NCBI GenBank assembly: GCA_965246925.1
Contig: OZ251994.1
Location: forward strand, 3,100,001 to 3,164,000
DNA length: 64,000 nucleotides
Source of the DNA: JANPPS01 sp965246925
Lineage (GTDB): Bacteria > Pseudomonadota > Alphaproteobacteria > Acetobacterales > Acetobacteraceae
Direction: 5' to 3'
Below, piece after piece: positions 43,537-50,613 of the stretch. Numbering within the stretch: the first letter of the stretch is position 1; every line of letters begins with the position of its first letter. The notes beneath the pieces are model-generated. The model made no database searches. It was not told the origin of the DNA and saw nothing but the letters and a program-made list of their open reading frames with translations. The translations under genes and the position numbers were made by a program.

Positions 43537-43638
43537 TCATGGAGCGGCCCCAGGTGGCACGAGTGGGCTGATCTCAACAGACTTGTCTGGACGGTCTATG
43601 TGAGTGTGGCACAATACGGCAATTGGCTTTCCGCTCAC
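43537..43638 (-). pseudogene. PAAR-2 head joined to EA-3 tail
   Basis: From GTG 43638, one base after the EA-2 stop, the frame reads MSGKPIAVLCHTH, a PAAR start, and then SVEISPLVPPGAAP and stop. The latter matches the EA-1 ending LVEINPLAPPRTA; the DNA aligns with EA-1 for about 70 bases up to the following ATGACCGGCAGACC. So a deletion joined the head of one PAAR gene to the tail of another EA gene, with one base missing relative to EA-1. Confidence 0.7.
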
Positions 43639-43639
43639 C

Positions 43640-44267
43640 TTAGTCCCTTTCGGCGACAGGGTTCAGCTCGATAACCCAAGCCCGGATACCGTGAGGCTCG
43701 GCTCGGGTCGCGATATCGATGATACAGTCATCGAGACTAAAGGCACATGCGTCGAATGCCGCGCGGGCTGCAGGTATGCCGTTGTGATCAGCGCGTAGGA
43801 CGCATCGGGTGATGAAACGGGTCCGGCTAAGGAACCGGTATTCGTTGACTTGGCTATGATCCTCATAGGGAAAAAAGCGCAAGTGTATCGCCCGGTCGGC
43901 TTCGAGCCAGGCAGCCAGGACTATTCTCATGCGATCCGAGCAGTAACGTGAGAGGTCGATGTGCGAATTAGCGTTATAGGGCAGCAGCCAGGGCCATTCC
44001 TTCCAACTGCAAACTCCTAACTTGGGGAAGCTTGGTCCGTCGGGACCCATTGTTGACCAATTCAGTTTTGATTTGTCTGTTAGGGTCAAGAACTGTCGAA
44101 GTTCACCACGATCTAGCACGTATTCCGCAAGCGGTGGTAGCGCCCGATCTCGAACCGCAGTCGGCCATTTCTCGAAATCCGTTTCTAGGATTCGAGCTAG
44201 CGAAGGCTGAGTGTGCAGGACGTATGGAATATCGAGTCTTCCTCAAGTAAGATCGTGGAGCCGTCAT
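43640..44267 (-). pseudogene. EA-2: frameshifted second copy of the EA gene
   Basis: Codons from about 44238 to 43640 align throughout with EA-1: ELRQFLTLTDKSKLNWS, FPKLGVCSWKEWPWLLPYN, RIVLAAWLEADRAIHLRFF, NEYRF, DCIIDIAT and VIELNPVAERD. The aligned region extends about 40 codons upstream of the only usable start (GTG 44119) to an in-frame TGA, and a plausible ATG at 44267 is in another frame, so a one-base frameshift near 44235-44240 is likely. If translation starts at GTG 44119, a 159-residue product could still be made. It ends one base before a PAAR head. Confidence 0.65.
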
Positions 44268-44283
44268 GAGCTCGGGGTATTAT

Positions 44284-44499
44284 TTAACCTTCGCTAATTG
44301 TTATAGCGTCAAACATGCCCTGGATATCCGACGCTACAAAACCCAGGCTGGACTTTCTCCAAGCCCCAAGTGTCATAGGAAATTTCCCATGCCCAAATAC
44401 TTCCATGCATATTGAAGGCCGTCCATTAACGGATGCCAGAGTGTACTGTGGTATAGTACTAATCGGCATAAGATCGGGTGATGGCCGGGTTGCTGCCAT
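44284..44499 (-). pseudogene. SMI1/KNR4 C-terminal remnant
   Basis: Tandem decayed copy of the SMI1-B end. One frame gives LMPISTI and LGFVASDIQGMFDAITISEG; another gives NMHGSIWAWEISYDTWGLEK, aligning with NLNGSVWAWEVSHDVWGLGE of SMI1-B. Frame changes between the parts show it is broken. It directly follows the SMI1-B stop. Probably a former second immunity gene or a partial duplication. Confidence 0.65.
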
Positions 44500-45048
44500 T
44501 CACCCCTCAGCGGTGTAGAACGATATCGCATCGAACATGCCCTGAAGGTCCGGAGCAATAAAACCCAACGTCGTATTCTCCCCAAGGCCCCAAACGTCAT
44601 GGGACACTTCCCAAGCCCAAACACTTCCGTTGAGATTATCGCCTAAATTCATCAGTAGTATGCCAGATGTCCTCTGTAAGATGGTTCCTATAGGGAGAAA
44701 GTCTGGTGGTAATCTGGCCGGGGCGGAAGCTTTCGCTTCATTGTGCCCATATATGTCGCGAAAGAATTTGACTCCGTTTAGTCCACCAACACCTTGTACC
44801 GTACCGAACCTCCAGGCCGAACGCTCAAAAGCGGAAGCCCACACTTTGACTTGAGACCATCCCAGAATGTCGAACTCGATCTTTCCTCTTGTCGTAACGA
44901 GCTCGATATACTGTTCCGGAAGCTTTCTTTCGTAAATCTGTTCGACAGCTGTTACTTCGGAGAGATTCGAGGCGGTAACTATCCTCTTCAAACGAGTGTC
45001 ACGTTCAATAGAATATTGGATGATCTCAGGTAAGATATTAAGCGGCAT
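44500..45048 (-). CDS. SMI1/KNR4 family immunity protein B
   Basis: 182 residues. SUKH fold marks: VEQIYERKLPEQYIELVTTR, KIEFDILGWSQVKVW, LPPDFLPIGTILQRTSG and NGSVWAWEVSHDVWGLGE, ending APDLQGMFDAI. It begins 13 bases after the stop of the HNH effector and is the obvious immunity partner, binding and blocking the nuclease in the cytoplasm. AT-rich like SMI1-A. About the usual length for the family. Intact. Confidence 0.88.
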   Translation of the reverse strand: MPLNILPEIIQYSIERDTRLKRIVTASNLSEVTAVEQIYERKLPEQYIELVTTRGKIEFDILGWSQVKVWASAFERSAWRFGTVQGVGGLNGVKFFRDIYGHNEAKASAPARLPPDFLPIGTILQRTSGILLMNLGDNLNGSVWAWEVSHDVWGLGENTTLGFIAPDLQGMFDAISFYTAEG

Positions 45049-45061
45049 ACGAAGAAATCCT

Positions 45062-45931
45062 CTAATAATGGGGGTTGCTGACTATAGAGGCTCCGCCGGT
45101 ATGTGCAACACCACCCTCAGCAGCATCGTGTAGGACGCGCGGCACAAAACCTATTTGACCATCTTCAAAATGATGCAAAACATATTGATCGATGTCTGGA
45201 TTTTCGATGCCTTTTTCGACCCTAAGGGAAACTGCATCAGTCCCCGCGTCTCCGGTCACGTTCCAAATGTCATGTTTCCCACCAACGACGTGCTCATCGA
45301 AGTTGGGAAAGCCGTCCTTATATTCTACCGAGCTTACGACTTTTCCATCAGGAAGTGTCTTGGGCGTCTCAAATTCGAAAACACCATTTCCGTTAGCCGG
45401 CGCGTTGCCATCTGCGGTCTTCCAGCGTCCGCGCCCTGAAGCCGATCGAGGCATGCGTGAGCGGGCGATCTCTTGGCACTCTTTGCAATTCGGGTCGATC
45501 CGCTTCTTCTTCATCAATCTTTGAACCGCCTCCGCAGCCTTCCGGCGGGCGGCGACGACCTGCTTAAAATCGAAAACCTTACTCAGCACGTCCTTGCTCG
45601 CTTTCGCGAAATCCTCTCCGCCCTTCAGCACAAACTCAAGTGCCCTCGCCGTCTTGGGCGCGAATTTTGCAATCTTGGCGAGTTTTCCGGCGTCCCCTAA
45701 ATATGGTACCATTCCCGCTAAGCCGAGCACGACGCCCCAAGGGTCACCCTGATAGGCCGACATCAGCGTGCTTACCCCACCAGAGATCGGTGTCGGGTCG
45801 AATAGCCCAGCCGCGTCAACGCCCAACTGCGCCTTCTGTAACGGCGTCAAAGACGCGGCTTCCTCTGCAAGCATCGCCCCGAACCCCTTCTGGGGCTGTT
45901 TCGCAAGTTCTGCGTTGAACGTCTCAGCCAC
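45062..45931 (-). CDS. T6SS effector with HNH-type nuclease C-terminus
   Basis: 289 residues from GTG 45931, supported by GGAGG seven bases upstream and 13 bases after the DUF4123 stop. The N-terminal part has the polymorphic-toxin helical region DPTPISGGVSTLMSAYQGDP, GLAGMVPYLGDAGKLAKI. The C-terminal part has FPNFDEHVVGGKHDIW and the end LHHFEDGQIGFVPRVLHD with HTGGASI, the pattern of HNH/Endo VII-superfamily toxins (LHH, LVP-like, H, HTGG). Likely degrades nucleic acid in target cells. Delivered on the VgrG spike through DUF4123; neutralised by SMI1-B. The middle has a Cys pair, CKEC, perhaps a zinc knuckle. Confidence 0.82.
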   Translation of the reverse strand: MAETFNAELAKQPQKGFGAMLAEEAASLTPLQKAQLGVDAAGLFDPTPISGGVSTLMSAYQGDPWGVVLGLAGMVPYLGDAGKLAKIAKFAPKTARALEFVLKGGEDFAKASKDVLSKVFDFKQVVAARRKAAEAVQRLMKKKRIDPNCKECQEIARSRMPRSASGRGRWKTADGNAPANGNGVFEFETPKTLPDGKVVSSVEYKDGFPNFDEHVVGGKHDIWNVTGDAGTDAVSLRVEKGIENPDIDQYVLHHFEDGQIGFVPRVLHDAAEGGVAHTGGASIVSNPHY

Positions 45932-45944
45932 TGTCCGCCCTCCG

Positions 45945-46958
45945 CTATGCTTGTGGACGGAAGGGAAGACGCCAGTAATCGATGCTGTCATAGCCGAAGG
46001 CGTCGGCCATGGCGTCGGTATAGGCCGGTGACGCCAGTCGCTCGAAGCGTTGTGCCGGGCTTAGACTTAAATCCCTCAGCAAAGCATTGATTTGCGGCTC
46101 CTGATCAAAGCCAGGGGCGACTCGCCACTGCAAGTCCACAAACTGACGCACGCACTCCAGGTCATCTAAAAGGTACTCCTGAATCGCCAGGTTTGCGCCG
46201 ATCTCAATCATTGCGCGGACCAATCCTGGGATATGACGCCGCATGCGCGTTTCGAAATCCGGAAGTAAACACTGATATAAATCATTCATCAGCATCTGCG
46301 GATTAAGTAAAATGGGCCGCTCGTACTGCTCCTTGGTAATCCGGAACGGTGTGCGCGCGACCGAGCCTGCGAGGTCAATCTGCGGCATGCTCCAAACGCC
46401 AGCGCTCGATCCTTCAAGCGGGACTGCGTCACTCAAGATTTTCCAACTGATATTACAGTCAGGTTGAACAAACAACCGAAGCAGATGGGAATTGACATCA
46501 GCGTAGATGACATTGAACCGGTCGAAAAACACCTTCCTTTGCTCTGGGCTGAACGCGCGAGTCTGGTTGGCCAAAATCAGAGGGTCAAAAAAACGAAAAC
46601 TGACGAGACGTTCGTCATACAGTCTGAGTTGGGTAAATCTGCGCGCGTGCGACCAAACATCTTCAAAGTCATAACGGGATAGGATGGTAATAAACCATCG
46701 ATTGCCCTCGCCGTTTGCAAACAACCAGTCAAGCGTACTCTCGCCCGGTCCAATCGCAACCAGGGCCGCTCCGTTTCGTCCGCTGCGGGCCAAAAACCGG
46801 ACTTTCCGGGACCGCCCATCCAGCTCAGCCCCGAGCATTTCGTTCTGAGCGCAATCCACGATCACATATTGGCGGATGACCGCCGCGGTATCGCTCGCGC
46901 GCAAGCGAGCAGCGAATTCGGCCTGCTCCGCTCGAATTTGGTCAGGGAAGTTGGGCAT
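45945..46958 (-). CDS. DUF4123 effector adaptor (Tap/TEC family)
   Basis: 337 residues. DUF4123 domain in the N-terminal half: YVIVDCAQNEMLGAELDG, GPGESTLDWLFANGEGNRWF, WSHARRFTQLRLYDERLVSF and FRFFDPL. These chaperones load a cognate effector onto VgrG and are encoded between vgrG and the effector, exactly as here. Ribosome-binding site GGAGGAG overlaps the vgrG stop. Two-domain length fits the family. C-terminal half is likely the effector-binding part. Confidence 0.92.
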   Translation of the reverse strand: MPNFPDQIRAEQAEFAARLRASDTAAVIRQYVIVDCAQNEMLGAELDGRSRKVRFLARSGRNGAALVAIGPGESTLDWLFANGEGNRWFITILSRYDFEDVWSHARRFTQLRLYDERLVSFRFFDPLILANQTRAFSPEQRKVFFDRFNVIYADVNSHLLRLFVQPDCNISWKILSDAVPLEGSSAGVWSMPQIDLAGSVARTPFRITKEQYERPILLNPQMLMNDLYQCLLPDFETRMRRHIPGLVRAMIEIGANLAIQEYLLDDLECVRQFVDLQWRVAPGFDQEPQINALLRDLSLSPAQRFERLASPAYTDAMADAFGYDSIDYWRLPFRPQA

Positions 46959-48284
46959 CTACTCCTCCATCATCGTGGAGTTCGCCTTGCACCCGCCATC
47001 GCCCTTGGTCAGCAAAATCTGCTGCCCTTGAATCTCCACCCTCTTACCCTTGATGATGATCCCGTCCTTGTTGATCTCGATCTCGCCGCCGGGCGCGGCC
47101 AGGACGATCTTGTCGCCCGCCACCATGACGTGCTTGCCCGTCTTGCTGAAGATCGCCTCGCCCACGCCGATCTCATAGCGCGAGCCGACCTCCAGCTTCA
47201 CCATGCCGCCGACATTGGTGAAGTAGGTATGGCCGACGTTCAGCACCTTCGTCTCACCCACCGTCTGCACGTCCATGGCGCCGATATTCGTGTTGCGGGC
47301 CGACGTGACTAGATTGTTCTGCACGCCGGACATGCCGCCAAACAGGCTACCCACGCCCTGTTCGGCCATCTGCGCGCCCGCATTGCGCAACTGATCGCCT
47401 GCATCGGCCACCGGACTGGACCCGGCCACCACGCCCGCCCGGCCCTGATGGCCGAACAAGCTCATCAGCGCGCTGGCACCTTGCGTGATGACCGGCATCA
47501 GCGTGCCCATCAAGCCGCCCCCGCCAACTGCACTGCCGAGCAAGCCGCCGATGCCGCCCAGGGTGGGTGGCGATTTCGGGACCATGGCTTCGGGCAGGCT
47601 GCCCTTCTCTTCGACGAACGATGACGCGGTGGACACAGCATGATGAGCCAGCCCGGCTGTGCCCGTCAGCAACGGGGTGAGCGCCGCCATCACCATTTGC
47701 ACTGCGGGGCCGGTGGCGCCGACGACGTTGTTCTGTGAGCCACCCGTTTCCAGGTTTTGATGCCCGGCCACCTCCACCGCATGATTTTGTCCGACGCTGG
47801 TGACCGCATTGGCATCCACCCGGTGCGTATGATTGTTCAGCACTCGCCCGGTACGGTCCTTCTGCGCGTGCTCGAAATAGTTTTCCCGCCCCGTCGCGTC
47901 CTCGAACGTCTGCTCGTTCGCGCCCTGCGATTTATGCGATTTCGAGCGCATCACCATCCGCGTCTTCTGCTCCGGTAGGCTATACGGCACACGCTGGTGC
48001 GGGTTGGGCACCAGGCCCACCACCACCGGGCGGTCCGGGTCGCCGTCCAGGTAGGTCACCATCGCCTCCATCCCGATCCGCGGAATGACCTGCGCGCCCC
48101 AGCCGCCGCCGCCCCAGCTCTGGATCACGCGCACCCAGCAGGTGTCCGACCCGTCCTTCGTCGCCCGCCGGTCCCACGGAAACCACAGCTTCACCCGCCC
48201 ATACTCGTCCGTGTGGATCTCCTCCCCCGCCGGTCCCGCCACGATGCCGATCTGCGTGCCATCCAGCCGCGGGCGATGCGTCAC
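46959..48284 (-). CDS. vgrG: VgrG, C-terminal part (split gene)
   Basis: 441 residues read from GTG 48284, which overlaps the stop of the N-terminal part by GTGA. Starts THRPRLDGTQIGIVAGPAGE, the gp5-OB junction, then DEYGRVKLWFPWDRR and the OB-fold WGGGGWGAQVIPRIGMEAMV. A hydrophobic Gly-rich insertion (about 180-310) precedes the beta-helix repeats and the EINKDGIIIKGKRVEIQG tail. Inserting one base at the overlap would give the usual continuous VgrG. No good ribosome-binding site of its own. Confidence 0.85.
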   Translation of the reverse strand: MTHRPRLDGTQIGIVAGPAGEEIHTDEYGRVKLWFPWDRRATKDGSDTCWVRVIQSWGGGGWGAQVIPRIGMEAMVTYLDGDPDRPVVVGLVPNPHQRVPYSLPEQKTRMVMRSKSHKSQGANEQTFEDATGRENYFEHAQKDRTGRVLNNHTHRVDANAVTSVGQNHAVEVAGHQNLETGGSQNNVVGATGPAVQMVMAALTPLLTGTAGLAHHAVSTASSFVEEKGSLPEAMVPKSPPTLGGIGGLLGSAVGGGGLMGTLMPVITQGASALMSLFGHQGRAGVVAGSSPVADAGDQLRNAGAQMAEQGVGSLFGGMSGVQNNLVTSARNTNIGAMDVQTVGETKVLNVGHTYFTNVGGMVKLEVGSRYEIGVGEAIFSKTGKHVMVAGDKIVLAAPGGEIEINKDGIIIKGKRVEIQGQQILLTKGDGGCKANSTMMEE

Positions 48285-49369
48285 TCGATGCGGGGTTGCG
48301 GGTAGCGGGACGGGATAGCGGTGAAGCTATTGGTGTACTCCGGGGCGGTATCCTCCGGCTCGAAGCTATGATCCACCATCGTGTGCTGAATACTCAACAC
48401 CGCATGTTGCTCATACGGGTTGTTCGACCGGCCAACGCTATACGGCGTGAACGTCTGGCCAGGGGCGAGGGTTTTAACGTCGCCGCCGCCCTCGATCCGC
48501 TCATGATCGAACTCGGTCGCCATCATACGCAGCCGCGTGGCCCGCGCCGCCTCCGTAATGTCGCCGATCCGGGCCGGAAATTCATAAAGCTCATATTTCG
48601 GATTGCCGGGCAACTTGACCATAGACGGCGTGCTGCCCTTCGGCACCGTGCCCGGCGTCTCGAAGTTCCAATCCGCCCCAGCGCGCACGCCCGGCGTGAA
48701 CAGATACCGCTTGCTCCAGGCGTTCAGGCAGTCCTTATCCGATGACCCCAGCTCGAGCCGTACCCTCGGCGGTTTGCCTTCCTTGTAATAGACAGCATGA
48801 TTTGTGACAAACAGGGTATGCTTGCCTTTTTCATGCCGGTGCCAGAAATATAGACCATCCTCTTCCAAACGACGAGTAAGATAATCGAGGTCCGTCTCGT
48901 TCCACTGGACCGAGTAATGTTGCGGCGGGACTGTCTGATGCACCAGCACCTGCGCTGGCTGCAGGCCATGTTCGAACATAAACGTCCGCAATACATCGAT
49001 AGTGCTCTGGTCCTGCCAAATTCGGCAATCGCTGCGCTGCGACATCAGCCACATCTGCGGACGCATCACCAAGTCGTATTGCTGGAAGCCCCGCATGACA
49101 TGAGGTGCCTCATGCAACTCGACCACCAGCCCGTTCCAGGACCTCATCGTGCCTTCACCGTCCAGATCGAGCGATATATCGGCAAGCTTGCCGACGATGT
49201 CGGCCGCCTTGATGTCGGCCCGCTTGCTACGCACGGTCACCCGGATCTCGAACAAGTCGCTGATCATCTCGGTGCAGACGATCCGCTCCGCCAATAGCTC
49301 ATCGTTGCCCAGTGGCGTATCGATACGGATCGAGCGCCCGGTCTGGACGTAGCTCGAAAGATCGCTCAT
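48281..49369 (-). CDS. vgrG: VgrG, N-terminal part (split gene)
   Basis: 362 residues. The gp27-like base of the T6SS spike: RIDTPLGNDELLAERIVCTE, NGLVVELHEAPHVMRGFQQY, WNETDLDYLTRRLEEDGLYF and TFTPYSVGRSNNPYEQHAVL. It stops at TGA 48283-48281 just where the gp5 part should begin. Ribosome-binding site GAGGAG lies before ATG 49369. The 49370-49605 gap to the divergent glycosyltransferase probably carries the promoter; I see no clear boxes. No other T6SS core gene is in the window. Confidence 0.88.
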   Translation of the reverse strand: MSDLSSYVQTGRSIRIDTPLGNDELLAERIVCTEMISDLFEIRVTVRSKRADIKAADIVGKLADISLDLDGEGTMRSWNGLVVELHEAPHVMRGFQQYDLVMRPQMWLMSQRSDCRIWQDQSTIDVLRTFMFEHGLQPAQVLVHQTVPPQHYSVQWNETDLDYLTRRLEEDGLYFWHRHEKGKHTLFVTNHAVYYKEGKPPRVRLELGSSDKDCLNAWSKRYLFTPGVRAGADWNFETPGTVPKGSTPSMVKLPGNPKYELYEFPARIGDITEAARATRLRMMATEFDHERIEGGGDVKTLAPGQTFTPYSVGRSNNPYEQHAVLSIQHTMVDHSFEPEDTAPEYTNSFTAIPSRYPQPRIE

Positions 49370-49605
49370 GCGGGCTCCTCACTGCGCGGCACCGCACCAT
49401 GGATGAGACGGGATTTTTGTAAAGCGGGTTTTTCTGGCGCCATACATGACAGCCGGACCGCCCAAGCCTCGATCGCCCTTTGCGGAACCGGTGTTTCGGC
49501 CCCTACCAAATATCCCACCAGCCTCCGCCCGACGTCGCAGGGCCCACCCCCTCGCATCCCAGCCCGTCCGTGCTAAACGGCGCCCATGCGGACACACTCG
49601 ACTGA

Positions 49606-50613
49606 ATGAGAATCGCCCATGTCATGGCGGGCGCGCCCGAGGGCGGGGCGGAGCTGTTTTTCGAGCGCCTCGTCCTTGCCCAAGTCGCCGCCGGTGAGGC
49701 CGTGCTGCCCATCATCCGGCGTAACGCCGCCCGCGCCGGGCGGCTGCAAAGCTTGGAGCCGGTGCAGCTTAGCTTCGGCGGCGCACTCGATGTGCTCACC
49801 AAGCCCCGCCTGCGCTCGGTGCTCCGCCGCTTCGACCCCCGCATCGTCGTGGCCTGGATGAACCGCGCCGCTAGCGCCGCCCCGGCCGCGCCCTGGGTTA
49901 TGGCCGGGCGGCTCGGCGGCTATTACGATCTGCGCTATTACCGCCACTGCCGCCACCTCATCGGCAACACGCGCGGCATTGTCGACTGGATTCGTGGCCA
50001 GGGCTGGGCGGCGGAGCGAGTACACCATCTGCCGAACTTCGCGCCGGATTTGCACGGCGCCGCCCCCGCAACGCTGCCTACACCGGCGGGTGGGCCGGTG
50101 CTGCTCGCTTTGGGCCGCCTGCACCGCAACAAGGCGTTCGACGTGCTGATCCGCGCCATGCCGTCCCTCCCAGGCGTCCACGCCGTCATCGCCGGCGAGG
50201 GGCCGGAGCGTCCGGCGCTGGAGGACCTCGCCCGGCGCCTGGACGTAGCCGGCCGGGTCCACCTGCTCGGCTGGCGGACGGACCAGGCCAGCCTGCTTGC
50301 CGCCAGCATGGCGCTGATCTGCCCCAGCCGGCACGAACCGCTCGGCAATGTCGTGATCGAAGCGTGGTCCGCTGGCACCCCGGTCATCGCCGCGGACGCC
50401 GCTGGCCCGTCCGAGCTGATTACGCCGGGGCGGGACGGCCTGCTGGTGCAGAAAGAGGATGCGGCCGCCCTTGCAAGTCAAATCCGCGCGTTGCTCGCCG
50501 ATTCCGCGCTGGCACACGCTTTGGGAGCGGCCGGACGTAAGCGATACGAGGCCGAATTCGCGCCCGCGCCGGTCCTGGCGCAATGGCATGACACCTTGGA
50601 CGGCATGCGCTGA
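49606..50613 (+). CDS. Glycosyltransferase family 4 protein
   Basis: 335 residues. GT-B fold: MRIAHVMAGAPEGGAELFFE at the N-terminus, GRLHRNKAFDVLIRAMPSL and the EX7E-type segment PSRHEPLGNVVIEAWSAG in the nucleotide-sugar domain, with GPSELI after it. Retaining enzyme that probably adds a sugar to an envelope polysaccharide or glycolipid, at the cytoplasmic membrane face. Stop overlaps the asnB start. Acceptor unknown. The first gene of core character after the T6SS island. Confidence 0.85.
   Translation: MRIAHVMAGAPEGGAELFFERLVLAQVAAGEAVLPIIRRNAARAGRLQSLEPVQLSFGGALDVLTKPRLRSVLRRFDPRIVVAWMNRAASAAPAAPWVMAGRLGGYYDLRYYRHCRHLIGNTRGIVDWIRGQGWAAERVHHLPNFAPDLHGAAPATLPTPAGGPVLLALGRLHRNKAFDVLIRAMPSLPGVHAVIAGEGPERPALEDLARRLDVAGRVHLLGWRTDQASLLAASMALICPSRHEPLGNVVIEAWSAGTPVIAADAAGPSELITPGRDGLLVQKEDAAALASQIRALLADSALAHALGAAGRKRYEAEFAPAPVLAQWHDTLDGMR

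Noticed and set aside
41310..49369. Prophage or IS element carrying the VgrG locus
   Set aside because: No integrase, transposase, terminal repeats or tRNA target were seen at the borders; VgrG, PAAR and DUF4123 indicate T6SS cargo.
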